61,850 nt of DNA. Source: Hyphomicrobiales bacterium. GTDB taxonomy: Bacteria > Pseudomonadota > Alphaproteobacteria > Rhizobiales > Rhizobiaceae. This document shows, in pieces, positions 35,304 to 44,033 of this stretch; position 1 is the first letter of the stretch; every line of letters starts with the position of its first letter. The DNA is taken from contig UBNQ01000014.1 of assembly GCA_900466875.1 (NCBI GenBank), positions 1 through 61,850 of the forward strand, written 5' to 3'. The translations under genes were made by a program, and so were the position numbers. The notes beneath the pieces are model-generated. The model was not told the origin of the DNA. It worked only from the letters and a program-made list of their open reading frames with translations, and did no database searches.

Positions 35304-35726
35304 ATGATGACCGACACGACCGCCATGTTCTGGCCGATGATCGCCCACGCCTTTCTGGTCTTCATCCTCTATTACCTGCTGTCGAAGCGCCGTATGGCAG
35401 GCGTCCGCTCAGGCAATGTGGATCCCCGGCAGTTCAAGGAAAACCTTGCCGAACCGGCAGAAAGCCTGCTTATTCATAACAATCTGAAGAACCAGTTCGA
35501 ACTGCCGATGCTGTTTCATGCCGGTGTTCTGGCTATCTTCATCTGCAATGCCGACAACATCATCACTATCGTTTTGGCCTGGGTCTTTGTCATCTCGCGT
35601 TATGCGCATTCTTATGTGCACGTCACCAGCAACAGGCTGCTGCTGCGCCGTCCGCTGTTCATCCTCGGTTTCCTCGCCACGGTACTGATGTGGGGCTGGC
35701 TGGCGATCTGGCTCGCCACTTCCTGA
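35304..35726 (+). CDS. MAPEG-family membrane protein
   Basis: The 140-aa product has four hydrophobic helices (about 10-27, 72-90, 92-105, 118-138). The MAPEG pattern is seen in NNLKNQFELPMLFHAGVLAI and VISRYAHSYVHVTSNRLLLRRPLF. Eukaryotic relatives act in glutathione and eicosanoid metabolism; the bacterial role is uncertain. GGAG precedes the ATG. It stands between guaB and the dienelactone hydrolase. Confidence 0.9.
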   Translation: MMTDTTAMFWPMIAHAFLVFILYYLLSKRRMAGVRSGNVDPRQFKENLAEPAESLLIHNNLKNQFELPMLFHAGVLAIFICNADNIITIVLAWVFVISRYAHSYVHVTSNRLLLRRPLFILGFLATVLMWGWLAIWLATS

Positions 35727-35835
35727 TCTCGCTTCGCTCTCACGCACATGTGTAGCGCGGCCGACTCCGCATTTTATCGCCATGTTGGAAGCCTGCCCTA
35801 CCTTCGCTTCACTTGAAGCGAGAGGAGCAGGCATC

Positions 35836-36714
35836 ATGGACACGAAGCCGAAAGTCACGCAGGCGATGATCAACGCCTATGACGAATACACGCATCTCCA
35901 TCTCGATCGCCGCAAGTTCATGGAGCGGCTGACGGTGCTGGCCGGATCCGGTGCCGCAGCCGCAGCCATCGCCCCGATGCTGTCTGCCAATGGCGCACGT
36001 GCTGCCGTGGTCGAAGCCGGCGACGACCGACTGACCACGCAGGACGTTACCTTTCCCGGTTCGACCGGAGAAATGAAAGCCTACTGGGCACGCCCGAAGT
36101 CGGCGACCAGCCCGCTAGGCTCCATCATCGTCATTCACGAAAACCGCGGACTCAACGAGCACATCCGCGATGTCGCCCGCCGCGCTGCACTCGAAGGTTT
36201 TAACGCACTCGCAGTCGATTTCCTGTCGCCGCTCGGAGGAACGCCGGCCGACGAGGACAAGGCGCGCGAAATGTTCTCAACCCTCGATCCGGCACAGACG
36301 ACGGCCGATGGCGAGGCGGCGCGTGTCTGGCTCTCCAAACATGAAGGCGCAAACGGCAAGGTCGGCGCCATCGGCTTCTGCTGGGGCGGCGGTCTCGTCA
36401 ACCGTTTGGCGGTCAACTCGCCGGAGCTGAACGCCGGTGTCGCCTATTACGGCCAGCAGGCGCAGGCGTCCGATGTCCCGAAGATCAAGGCGCCGCTGAT
36501 GCTGCATTACGGCGGCCTCGACGAGCGCATCAATGCCGGCATCCCGGCCTATCGCGAAGCGCTGGAGAAGAACGGAAAAACATTCGAGATCTTCGTCTAC
36601 GCGGGCGTGAACCACGCCTTCAACAACGATACCTCGGCTGCTCGCTACGACAAGGCCGCCGCCGATCTCGCCTGGAGCCGGACGATCGCCTTCTTCAAGA
36701 AGTATCTGGCCTAA
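35836..36714 (+). CDS. Dienelactone hydrolase family protein with a Tat-like N-terminus
   Basis: The 292-aa alpha/beta hydrolase has nucleophile Cys182 (GFCWGGG), Asp229 (LDERIN) and His260 (VNHAFNND). The N-terminus DRRKFMERLTVLAGSGAAAA (about 24-43) looks like a twin-arginine signal followed by a hydrophobic stretch, so export or membrane association is likely. GAGGAG lies before ATG 35836; the longer frame from 35782 is not used. Its stop overlaps the oxyR stop by three bases (convergent genes). The natural substrate is unknown. Confidence 0.9.
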   Translation: MDTKPKVTQAMINAYDEYTHLHLDRRKFMERLTVLAGSGAAAAAIAPMLSANGARAAVVEAGDDRLTTQDVTFPGSTGEMKAYWARPKSATSPLGSIIVIHENRGLNEHIRDVARRAALEGFNALAVDFLSPLGGTPADEDKAREMFSTLDPAQTTADGEAARVWLSKHEGANGKVGAIGFCWGGGLVNRLAVNSPELNAGVAYYGQQAQASDVPKIKAPLMLHYGGLDERINAGIPAYREALEKNGKTFEIFVYAGVNHAFNNDTSAARYDKAAADLAWSRTIAFFKKYLA

Positions 36715-37634
36715 CGATTTGCCGGCAGCGGTGCTTGGGCATCTGACGGCAATCCGCAGGCGATGACGGCGTCCGCCAGCGCAGCCATGTCTTCTACCCG
36801 GCCGCTGGATTTCCGCCAGACCAGCCCGATCTCGCGCGCCGGCGCGGGATCGGCAAAGGGCACGATCCTCAGATTGTTGCGCGCCGTCTCCGAGGAAAGC
36901 GCCATCTCGGGGATCAGCGTCATTCCCATGTTGTGGGACACCATCTGCAGCAGCGTCGCCATCGAGGTCGCGCCGAAATTGACGAGGCTTCGTTTGCCGG
37001 CCGAACTGCAGACCGCAAGCGCCTGGTCCCGCAGGCAATGCCCTTCCTCGAGCAGCAGCAGCCTGTCCGCATCCACCTGATTTTCGGTCATCGGCGAAAT
37101 CAGCACGTCATGCTCGTTCCGCGCCATCGCCATGAAGAACCGGTCGGCAAACAGCGCGCGTGTCTCGAGTGTCTCGGCCTCAACCGGCAAGGCCGCAATC
37201 ACGGCATCCAGCCGTCCTTCGGTAAGCTCTGCCACCAGCCGGTCGGTCACGGCCTCTTTCAGCTCGATCTCGATTTCGCGATAGGCTTTGCGAAGATGCG
37301 GAATGAGCTTCGGCACCAGATAGGGCGCGACGGTCGGGATGATGCCGATGCGGATCGGCCCGGCCAGCACGCCGCTCTTGCGCCGCGCCGTTTCCTCCAG
37401 CTCGTCGACCGCGCCAAGGATGATACGGATGCGTGACAGCACGGCCTCGCCCTTGGCGGTCAACAGCACGCCGGCGCGGTTTCGCTCCACCAGCTGCGCA
37501 CCGAGATGATCCTCCAGCTCCATGATCTGGGTGGAAAGCGCCGGCTGGCTGACATGCACCATCGTCGCCGCCTTGCCGAAATGCCGCGTAGCAGCCAGCG
37601 CATCGAAATAGCGCATCTGGCGAAGCGTGAGCAT
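36711..37634 (-). CDS. oxyR: OxyR-type hydrogen peroxide sensor (LysR family)
   Basis: The 307-aa product has an N-terminal HTH (LRQMRYFDALAATRHFGKAA, VSQPALSTQIMELEDHLG). The redox pair Cys200 and Cys209 sits in EEGHCLRDQALAVC, closely matching E. coli OxyR (Cys199/Cys208). H2O2 would form the disulfide and switch on antioxidant genes. ATG 37634 is preferred to a TTG at 37649. No katG or ahp gene is next to it here. Confidence 0.92.
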   Translation of the reverse strand: MLTLRQMRYFDALAATRHFGKAATMVHVSQPALSTQIMELEDHLGAQLVERNRAGVLLTAKGEAVLSRIRIILGAVDELEETARRKSGVLAGPIRIGIIPTVAPYLVPKLIPHLRKAYREIEIELKEAVTDRLVAELTEGRLDAVIAALPVEAETLETRALFADRFFMAMARNEHDVLISPMTENQVDADRLLLLEEGHCLRDQALAVCSSAGKRSLVNFGATSMATLLQMVSHNMGMTLIPEMALSSETARNNLRIVPFADPAPAREIGLVWRKSSGRVEDMAALADAVIACGLPSDAQAPLPANR

Positions 37635-37729
37635 GATTAGGTATTCCAATCGTAACGGGATGATGTCGCGATCGGAAGTTATGGGATGCCCGGCTTCGGT
37701 TCAACTGCAGAATGCTCATTCGGTAGTAG

Positions 37730-38035
37730 TCACCGCTCACTCTTATGGTCTTTTCGATCCGGCGCTTTCTGCCTCTCGTGCCGGATGGCCGCGATCTCAA
37801 GGACATCATCACGCAAGCGCGCGGTGAGAATAAGAGGACGCATCACAACCCGGCGTGTGCCCGGAATTGGCCCGCGCTCGCTCATGTTCGGAAAATCCTC
37901 AAGTGTATCCTTGAGGCGTTCGAGGCGGAGCAAAATGTCACGAGCAGCCCGCGGGTTCAGTTCTGCGAGCGTTGTAATATAGGTGAGGAGCCATCGCTCG
38001 GCCCTGATAGAAAGTCGGACCGGACGTTTTGCCAT
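37730..38035 (-). CDS. parE: ParE/RelE-superfamily toxin
   Basis: The 101-aa product starts MAKRPVRLSIRAERWLLTYI. It has ELNPRAARDILLRLERLKD and the C-terminal RRVVMRPLILTARLRDDVLE, then IAAIRHERQ, the usual ParE core. The ATG at 38035 comes one base after the antitoxin stop (TAA-T-ATG), so the two are coupled. ParE toxins poison gyrase; a RelE-type RNase is the alternative. Confidence 0.85.
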   Translation of the reverse strand: MAKRPVRLSIRAERWLLTYITTLAELNPRAARDILLRLERLKDTLEDFPNMSERGPIPGTRRVVMRPLILTARLRDDVLEIAAIRHERQKAPDRKDHKSER

Positions 38036-38036
38036 A

Positions 38037-38312
38037 TTACCCTGCGCGTCGTGCCTTCCGGGCCTCGGCACGGTCGATAATGGCGGACGCCTTCTTCAAA
38101 ACCTCGTCGAGTTCGCTGAATTGCCCCTGTTCGAGCTCTGCGAGACCGGCTGCATCCTCCAGCAGATCAGCGCCTTCCTCTACGAGATAGGTTTCAAGTG
38201 CGCGCTGCATGATCCAGCTGCGATCCCGTTCGACCACGGCCGCAAGCTGATCGATTCTTTCGATCATCTCGGATGGCAGGGACAACGGAACAATGGACAT
38301 CTCTTCGGTCAA
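38037..38312 (-). CDS. parD: ParD-like ribbon-helix-helix antitoxin
   Basis: The 91-aa product has an N-terminal ribbon-helix-helix (MSIVPLSLPSEMIERIDQLA, VVERDRSWIMQRALETYLVE). An acidic toxin-binding tail follows (LLEDAAGLAELEQGQFSELD) with a basic end. The start may be 38312 or the inner ATG at 38300. It lies first in the operon with the ParE toxin. Confidence 0.85.
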   Translation of the reverse strand: MTEEMSIVPLSLPSEMIERIDQLAAVVERDRSWIMQRALETYLVEEGADLLEDAAGLAELEQGQFSELDEVLKKASAIIDRAEARKARRAG

Positions 38313-38375
38313 GGGGTTCTCCCTGGCAGTATGGAAAGCGTGCTCTTCGTGCGAGCGAAAGTCAACGTGGTCGCT

Positions 38376-39326
38376 TTACCACCCCGTCATCGCCTGGCCA
38401 GATCGCGCCCGTGACTGTCGGGCAAAGCTCTTCACCTCGCCGTCGAGATCGTCTGGCAGAACTGCCGGTGAAATATTGTCGAGGCAGGCGGTGATGTGGT
38501 CGGTGATCGCGTTCATCAGCGACGGCGAAAGCCCCGGCCGTTTCATCAGGCCGATCTGCACCGGCGGCAGCGGCGGAAAACCGTCGGCGGCGGTCAGCAC
38601 CTTCATACCCGGCCTGAGCGCCGACTCCGGCAGCACGGACACGGCCATGCCGGCAAGGATCGCGGCCGCAATGACGGTCGAAGACCAGCTGGTGAACAGG
38701 ACCTGATATTCGCGCCCGTCCGCATCGAGTGCCGAACAGGCGAGCTGCCGCCACAGACAGTCGCGACGCCCGACCGCGAGCGGCACCGGCGCATCATCCT
38801 TCAGCGGGTGGTTGGCCGATCCCACCCAGCAGAGCGGTTCGGTCCGCACCACGTCGGAAATCCTCTGTCGCGGATTGTGGGTCACGAGCGCGATATCCAG
38901 CTCCCCGCGTGCCATTTTTTCGCCGAGGCTGACGGACGGCTCGCAGACGATATAAAGCTCGACATTCGGATGGGTCTTGGCAAACCGGCCGATGATCTCC
39001 GGCATGTAGCGGTCGGCATAATCGTCGGGCGTGCCGATCCGGATCGTTCCTTCGAGCCGGTTGTCATCGAAGGCGGCGATCGCCTCGTTGTTCAGCCGGA
39101 TGATGCGCCGGGCGTAGTTCATCAGCTTTTCGCCCTCGGTGGTCAGGCGGTTGCCGCGCCCGTCCTTGGCGAACAGCTGCTTGCCGATCCGCTCCTCCAG
39201 CCGGCGCATCTGCATCGAGACGGCGGACTGCGTCTTGAACACCCGGTCTGCAGCCTTGGTGAAGCTGCCGGTGTCGATGATGGCGATGAAAGTATGCAAC
39301 TGGTCGATATCGAGCGGAGCGGACAT
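38376..39326 (-). CDS. LsrB/VtlR-like LysR-family regulator
   Basis: The 316-aa product has an N-terminal HTH (DIDQLHTFIAIIDTGSFTKA, FKTQSAVSMQMRRLEERIG) and an effector domain (GTIRIGTPDDYADRYMPEII). The wording of the N-terminus and the divergent DUF1127 gene match LsrB of Sinorhizobium and VtlR of Brucella/Agrobacterium, which control small DUF1127 proteins, sRNA or redox/lipopolysaccharide genes. Several cysteines (YIVCEP, EPLCWVG, RRDCLWRQLACSA) could be redox-sensitive, as in LsrB. The assignment is by similarity of memory, not by alignment. Confidence 0.78.
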   Translation of the reverse strand: MSAPLDIDQLHTFIAIIDTGSFTKAADRVFKTQSAVSMQMRRLEERIGKQLFAKDGRGNRLTTEGEKLMNYARRIIRLNNEAIAAFDDNRLEGTIRIGTPDDYADRYMPEIIGRFAKTHPNVELYIVCEPSVSLGEKMARGELDIALVTHNPRQRISDVVRTEPLCWVGSANHPLKDDAPVPLAVGRRDCLWRQLACSALDADGREYQVLFTSWSSTVIAAAILAGMAVSVLPESALRPGMKVLTAADGFPPLPPVQIGLMKRPGLSPSLMNAITDHITACLDNISPAVLPDDLDGEVKSFARQSRARSGQAMTGW

Positions 39327-39516
39327 GAGCGCAATCCATCAGTGAACTTGATAATCATCATTAGAAACATTCGTTGGACTGATCAATACGATTAACCGAT
39401 AACGACAGCAATTCTCGAACAGAGGCGCTGTTTCAGACGGCGCAAATGTCTCACCGGCAATCCGTGCGCTGTCGCACCCGGAAAGCCTTGACCGTGCCCG
39501 ATGAAAGGATACCCCG

Positions 39517-39819
39517 ATGAGCACGACCGAATGCGGAACCGATTTGAAGCTCGTGAAGGCTCCGGCCACAGCCCCGGCTGCCGTGCAGACCGCCGTGCTC
39601 GTACGCATCAAATCCGCATGGCGCGCCGTCCGTAACCGCATTGCGGCCTATCCGATTTCTGAATTGGATGATCAGATGCTTGACGATATCGGACTTAGCC
39701 GCCGTGATGTCGTGACCGCGCTTGATCGTTCCGGCGCCCTGGATGATCCGTCTCTGCTTCTTGCCAGAGCCGCTCGCGAGCGCGCCCGCACGCGGTTCGC
39801 CCGGCCGCCAGCTCGCTGA
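39517..39819 (+). CDS. DUF1127 (YjiS-like) small arginine-rich protein
   Basis: The 100-aa product has the DUF1127 core: WRAVRNRIAAYPISELDDQM, LDDIGLSRRDVVTAL. An Arg-rich tail follows (ARAARERARTRFARPPAR). In related bacteria such proteins bind RNA or affect phosphate and carbon metabolism and are switched on by VtlR. AAGGA precedes ATG. The 190-bp region shared with the LysR gene holds LysR-type TTGAT/ATCAA half-sites. A strong terminator follows. Confidence 0.88.
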   Translation: MSTTECGTDLKLVKAPATAPAAVQTAVLVRIKSAWRAVRNRIAAYPISELDDQMLDDIGLSRRDVVTALDRSGALDDPSLLLARAARERARTRFARPPAR

Positions 39820-39883
39820 CCGCGTGCACCATTCGTGACGTCTATGATTTTCCCCGCAGGGTGAGCCAATAACCCTGCCTCTT

Positions 39884-39917
39884 GCCCGGCCCGGACACCC
39901 GCGCCGGGCTTTTTTTG
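39884..39917 (+). terminator. Rho-independent terminator of the DUF1127 gene
   Basis: GCCCGG (39884-39889) pairs with CCGGGC (39904-39909), followed by seven T. Confidence 0.9.
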
Positions 39918-39971
39918 TTTGGGAGCTGGATACAGGGGCAAAGTCTGCTTTGGGCGTTCGGACAGCGCAAC

Positions 39972-40093
39972 CACCCTCATTCCTGTGCTTGTCACAGGAA
40001 ACCAGCCAGCCCAAGTCCTTGGGCTGGAAAGAGTCCTTTCGACGCGCAGACGCGCGGCTGGATCCCTGTGACGAGCACAGGGATGAGGGAGGG
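39972..40093 (+). repeat. Long palindromic intergenic repeat, family C
   Basis: It begins CCCTCATTCCTGTGC and ends GCACAGGGATGAGGG, so the ends pair. The middle has CCAGCCAGCCCAAGTCC and a GACGCGCAGACGCGC hairpin. It is the reverse complement, with few changes, of 49280-49400. It lies between the DUF1127 terminator and the gshA stop. Confidence 0.85.
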
Positions 40094-40100
40094 TGCCAAA

Positions 40101-41474
40101 TCAATATTGGTATTCGTCGAAAACCGGCTCGACCGAGCCATTCCAGCGGCCGTTGAAAAGCGACAGCAGATCATCGGCAAGTGTCGCCTTTTTCGCCAGC
40201 ACTTCTTCCAGCGGCTGAAGGAAGACGCTTTCGTCCTGCCCATCACCGTTCAGCCGCGCCCGCGCCTTCAGGCCCGCCGTCGAAATCCGCACCGCGTCGC
40301 GCGCAACGTCCAGAACCGGCCGTCCCCTGATTGTTGCCGCAAGACCCTGGCTCGGAACGGCATCGCGCATCGCGACCACGTCCTCGAACGTCCAGTCGGC
40401 CGTCAGTGTCTCGGCATCGGCAAGCGCCGCATCGTCATACAGCAATCCGACCCAGAAGGCCGGCAGCGCGCAGATCCGGCGCCATGGGCCACCATCGGCC
40501 CCACGCATTTCGAGGAAACGCTTGAGACGAACATCCGGGAACAACGTCGAGAGATGATTGGTCCAGTCGCCCATATTGGGCTGCCAGTCCGCCACTTCGC
40601 CCTTCAGCGCACCGGCCATGAACTGGCGGAAGGTCACATGCGTGCAGTCGTGATATTTCCCGTCGCGGACGATGAAATACATCGGCACGTCGAGCGCCCA
40701 TTCCACATAGTCGTCGAAACGGAAATCCGTGTTGAAAACGAAGGGCAGGGTGCCGGAACGCCGGTTGTCGGTATCGCGCCAGATATCGCCGCGCCAGGAG
40801 ACGAGCCCGTTGGGCTTGCCCTCGGTAAACGGCGAGGAGGCAAACAGCGCGGTCGCGATCGACTGCAGCTTCATCGACACCCGCATCTTGGCGGCCATGT
40901 CGGCTTCCGAGGAGAAGTCGAGGTTCACCTGGATCGTGCAGGTGCGGTACATCATGTCGAGGCCGTGGCTGCCGACCTTCGGCATGTAGCGGGTCATGAT
41001 GTCGTAGCGGGATTTTGGCATGCGCGGTGTCTCGGCCAGAGACCATGTCGGGCTGCCGCCCAGCCCGAGGAAGCGGATGCCCATCGGCTCGGCGATTTCC
41101 TTCACCAGCGCCAGATGCCGGTTGGATTCGCGGCAGGTCTCGTGGATGGTTTCCAGCGGCGCGCCGGACAGCTCGAACTGCCCGCCGGGTTCGATCGAGA
41201 TCGCCCCCATGCCGGATTGCTCGCCAAGCCCGATAATGTTGTCGCCGTCCATGATCGGCTCCCAGCCGAGCCTTTCCTGCATGCCCTTCAGCAGTGCGGA
41301 AATGCTGGCATCGCCAAAATAGGGAACCGGGCTGTTATCGGCAGCAAAAAACACGAACTTCTCGTGTTCGGTGCCAATGCGGAATTTGTCTTTCGGGCGC
41401 GAACCCTCCGCCAGATAGGCGGAAAGCTCAGATACCGAGGAAAGTGGTGTCTGGTCGGTCGTGTCACGCGCCAT
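40101..41474 (-). CDS. gshA: Glutamate-cysteine ligase (plant/alphaproteobacterial type)
   Basis: The 457-aa enzyme makes gamma-glutamylcysteine, the first step of glutathione synthesis. Family marks include DKFRIGTEHEKFVFF, SGMGAISIEPGGQFELSGAP, YMPKVGSHGLDMMYRTCTIQ, PFVFNTDFRFDDYVEWALDV and RFLEMRGADGGPWRRICALP. Length and motifs fit the third GCL class found in plants and rhizobia. It lies downstream of pit and rsmE on the same strand with a 160-bp gap. Confidence 0.96.
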   Translation of the reverse strand: MARDTTDQTPLSSVSELSAYLAEGSRPKDKFRIGTEHEKFVFFAADNSPVPYFGDASISALLKGMQERLGWEPIMDGDNIIGLGEQSGMGAISIEPGGQFELSGAPLETIHETCRESNRHLALVKEIAEPMGIRFLGLGGSPTWSLAETPRMPKSRYDIMTRYMPKVGSHGLDMMYRTCTIQVNLDFSSEADMAAKMRVSMKLQSIATALFASSPFTEGKPNGLVSWRGDIWRDTDNRRSGTLPFVFNTDFRFDDYVEWALDVPMYFIVRDGKYHDCTHVTFRQFMAGALKGEVADWQPNMGDWTNHLSTLFPDVRLKRFLEMRGADGGPWRRICALPAFWVGLLYDDAALADAETLTADWTFEDVVAMRDAVPSQGLAATIRGRPVLDVARDAVRISTAGLKARARLNGDGQDESVFLQPLEEVLAKKATLADDLLSLFNGRWNGSVEPVFDEYQY

Positions 41475-41633
41475 AAAGATACCTTGGTCGAAGTTCTGGA
41501 ATGATAAGCCAGACTGATAATCGTCCGGCTGATTGAACCGAATTCATCTGCGGTGCAAGCGAATTTCTTTCAAGATCGGTTCAGAAAAACAAGGGTATCT
41601 GTTGCGGTTTGGCAAGTCTGCAGCGGCAGTTCA

Positions 41634-42371
41634 TCACTGCCAATCCCCGATCGCCGCCTGAATGACCGCCAGCGCCGCCACAGCGGCCGTGTCGGCCCGC
41701 AATATCCGAGGCCCGAGCGGGATCGCCGTCACGAAGGGCAGCGATCTCAGCAGATTGCGCTCCTCCTCCGAAAACCCTCCCTCCGGACCGACGAGAAGCG
41801 CCAGTTTTCTCTCTGTGACTTTGGCCAGGATCGGCAGCGGGTTCTGTCCCTCGTCGCCCTCATCGCAAAAGATGATCCGCCGCTCCGCCGGCCAGCGCTC
41901 CAGGATCTCCGCCAGCTTGCGCGGTTCGCAAACATCCGGGATCGACAGCACACCGCATTGTTCGGCAGCCTCGGTCACATTCGCTCTCAGGCGGTCGAGA
42001 TTGGTGATCTTGCCCTGCACATGCTGCGTCATCACCGGCTGCAACAGGCCGGCACCCATCTCGACGGCCTTCTGCACCAGATAATCCAGCCGTCCCACCT
42101 TGAGCGGCGCAAACAGGTAATGCAGGTCCGGGGTTTGCGGCTGCGGCCGGGTCTGCTCGGTCAGTTCCAGCACGATCTTCTTGCGGCTCGGAAAGACAAT
42201 CTGCGCCAGCCATTCGCCGTCGCGCCCGTTGAACACCAGCACGTTCGCGCCAGCCTCAAGCCTCAGCACATTGGCGAGATAATTGAACTGCTCGCTTGAT
42301 ATTTCATGCCGGGTGTCGGCAGAAAGCGATATGTCGATAAAAAGCCGCTGAAGGCGAAAATTGGCGCGCAT
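41634..42371 (-). CDS. rsmE: 16S rRNA (uracil1498-N3)-methyltransferase
   Basis: The 245-aa SPOUT-class enzyme has an N-terminal PUA-like part ([40 protein letters not shown]) and the knotted methyltransferase domain. [33 protein letters not shown] and [18 protein letters not shown] carry the SAM-binding loop. It begins 9 bp after the pit stop, which suggests co-transcription. Confidence 0.95.
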   Translation of the reverse strand: MRANFRLQRLFIDISLSADTRHEISSEQFNYLANVLRLEAGANVLVFNGRDGEWLAQIVFPSRKKIVLELTEQTRPQPQTPDLHYLFAPLKVGRLDYLVQKAVEMGAGLLQPVMTQHVQGKITNLDRLRANVTEAAEQCGVLSIPDVCEPRKLAEILERWPAERRIIFCDEGDEGQNPLPILAKVTERKLALLVGPEGGFSEEERNLLRSLPFVTAIPLGPRILRADTAAVAALAVIQAAIGDWQ

Positions 42372-42380
42372 GATCTTCTC

Positions 42381-43922
42381 TTACAAAAACAGCGCGAACA
42401 TAACCGTCGCGATGATCGCCGCAAGGCCTGCGGCGGCCGGGAGCGTAATCATCCATGCGGCGAGGATGCTCAGCATATGCGAGCGGCGCACCAGATACCG
42501 CCGTTTCACCTCGTCTTCATTACGCTCGAAAGCCTCGCTCTCGTCCGGCTCTTCGCTGGGTTCCTTGCGGGCATCCTTCGCAGCGCGCACCCGCATATAT
42601 TCATAGCGGCGCTTCGAATTGCGCGTGTACCATTCGCGGAACAGCCCGACCCCGAACACGGCGCCTACGGCGATATGGGTGGAGGATACAGGCAGTCCGA
42701 TCCATGAGGCCACGAGCACGGTCAGCGCCGTCGACAGCGACACGCAATAGGCCCGCATCGGGTTAAGCTTGGTGATCTCCGCGCCGACGAGCCGCACCAG
42801 TTTCGGACCATAGAGCAAAAGGCCAAGCGAAATGCCGAGGCCCCCGATCACCAGTTCCCATAAGGGCACGCCGGGAAAGTGCAGCGGGCTCTCCGACGCC
42901 ATGTCCTGCACCGCGCCGACGATTGCGGCCAGAGGCCCGATCGCGTTGGACACGTCGTTTGCGCCATGCGCGAACGACATCAGCGCGGCCGACAGGATGA
43001 GCGGAATGCGGAACAGTTTCCTCAGCGACTGGTTGCGGTTTTCCAACCCTTGCGCCTGCGCGGCGACCACAGGGATCAGTGCGCGCCAGGAGACGAGGCC
43101 GGTGATGATGGCGATTGCCGTTGCCGTGAGTGCGGAAACCGTCATCAGCTGGCCGAGGCCGATCAGCGCCAGATATCCGCCGAATGTCCCCGTCATGATG
43201 CCGATCAGCACCGGCACCCAGGTCTTTGCCGCGGCGATCTTGTCGTCGCGGTAGATGATCGTTTCCTTCACCAGCAGCAGGAAACCGGCGGCGATCACCG
43301 CGCCAAGCAGCGGCGAGATCACCCAGCTGGCGGTGATCCCGGCAACCATAACCCAGTTGACGGCACCAAAACCGGCAGCGGCAATCCCTGCGCCCATCAC
43401 CGCCCCGACGATGGAGTGGGTGGTCGAGATCGGCGCACCGGCCCAGGTGGCGACGTTGATCAGCACGGCGGCGGCCAGCAGTGCCGCCATCATCGACCAG
43501 ATCAGCATGTTCGGGCTGGAAACCAGCGCACCGTTGGTGATGCCGCTGGCGATCGTATGTGCCACGCTGCCGCCGGCAAGCACCGCGCCGGCAACCTCGA
43601 AAACGGCGGCGAGCGCAAGGCCGAAACCCATCGTCATCGCACGCGCACCGACGGCCGCGCCGATATTGTTGGTCACGTCGTTGGCGCCGATATTCATCGC
43701 CATGTAGCCGGCTAGCGCCGCCGCGGCGATGACGATCACCGAGCCGGGCGTGCCCGTCACATAGGAGGAAGCAAAGATTGCGGCGAGGATAATGAAGACA
43801 AGTGCTGCCCCCGGACCGGCAAGCCCGCGCGATGTGTGCCGCGCGGCGTCTTCCACCGAGGACAGTTTCTCCAGATCCTTGTCGAGCGTCGGTTTTGCCA
43901 GACGCGGCTTCTGTGGGGCCAT
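42381..43922 (-). CDS. pit: PiT-family inorganic phosphate transporter
   Basis: The 513-aa product has about eleven hydrophobic helices in two repeats. Both signature motifs are present: MNIGANDVTNNIGAAVGARA (about 90-109) and SFAHGANDVSNAIGPLA (about 315-331). A charged loop near the C-terminus (KDARKEPSEEPDESEAFERN) precedes the last helix. This is low-affinity, proton-coupled phosphate or metal-phosphate uptake. ATG 43922 (MAPQKPRLAKPTL) is chosen; an upstream start at 43958 is possible. No phoU-like pap gene precedes it. Confidence 0.94.
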   Translation of the reverse strand: MAPQKPRLAKPTLDKDLEKLSSVEDAARHTSRGLAGPGAALVFIILAAIFASSYVTGTPGSVIVIAAAALAGYMAMNIGANDVTNNIGAAVGARAMTMGFGLALAAVFEVAGAVLAGGSVAHTIASGITNGALVSSPNMLIWSMMAALLAAAVLINVATWAGAPISTTHSIVGAVMGAGIAAAGFGAVNWVMVAGITASWVISPLLGAVIAAGFLLLVKETIIYRDDKIAAAKTWVPVLIGIMTGTFGGYLALIGLGQLMTVSALTATAIAIITGLVSWRALIPVVAAQAQGLENRNQSLRKLFRIPLILSAALMSFAHGANDVSNAIGPLAAIVGAVQDMASESPLHFPGVPLWELVIGGLGISLGLLLYGPKLVRLVGAEITKLNPMRAYCVSLSTALTVLVASWIGLPVSSTHIAVGAVFGVGLFREWYTRNSKRRYEYMRVRAAKDARKEPSEEPDESEAFERNEDEVKRRYLVRRSHMLSILAAWMITLPAAAGLAAIIATVMFALFL

Positions 43923-44033
43923 GCTTCGTTTATCGGTAGGGAGCGGCGCTAGGAGCAATCCCGCCCTGTTTCCAGATATGGGACTTTAGCGCCGGCTTTT
44001 GAAGAGATTATGATGTGGGGCAGGGCGATCCGC

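Noticed and set aside
39882..41504. Plus-strand open frame of 540 codons
   Set aside because: It is antisense to gshA and runs through a palindromic repeat.
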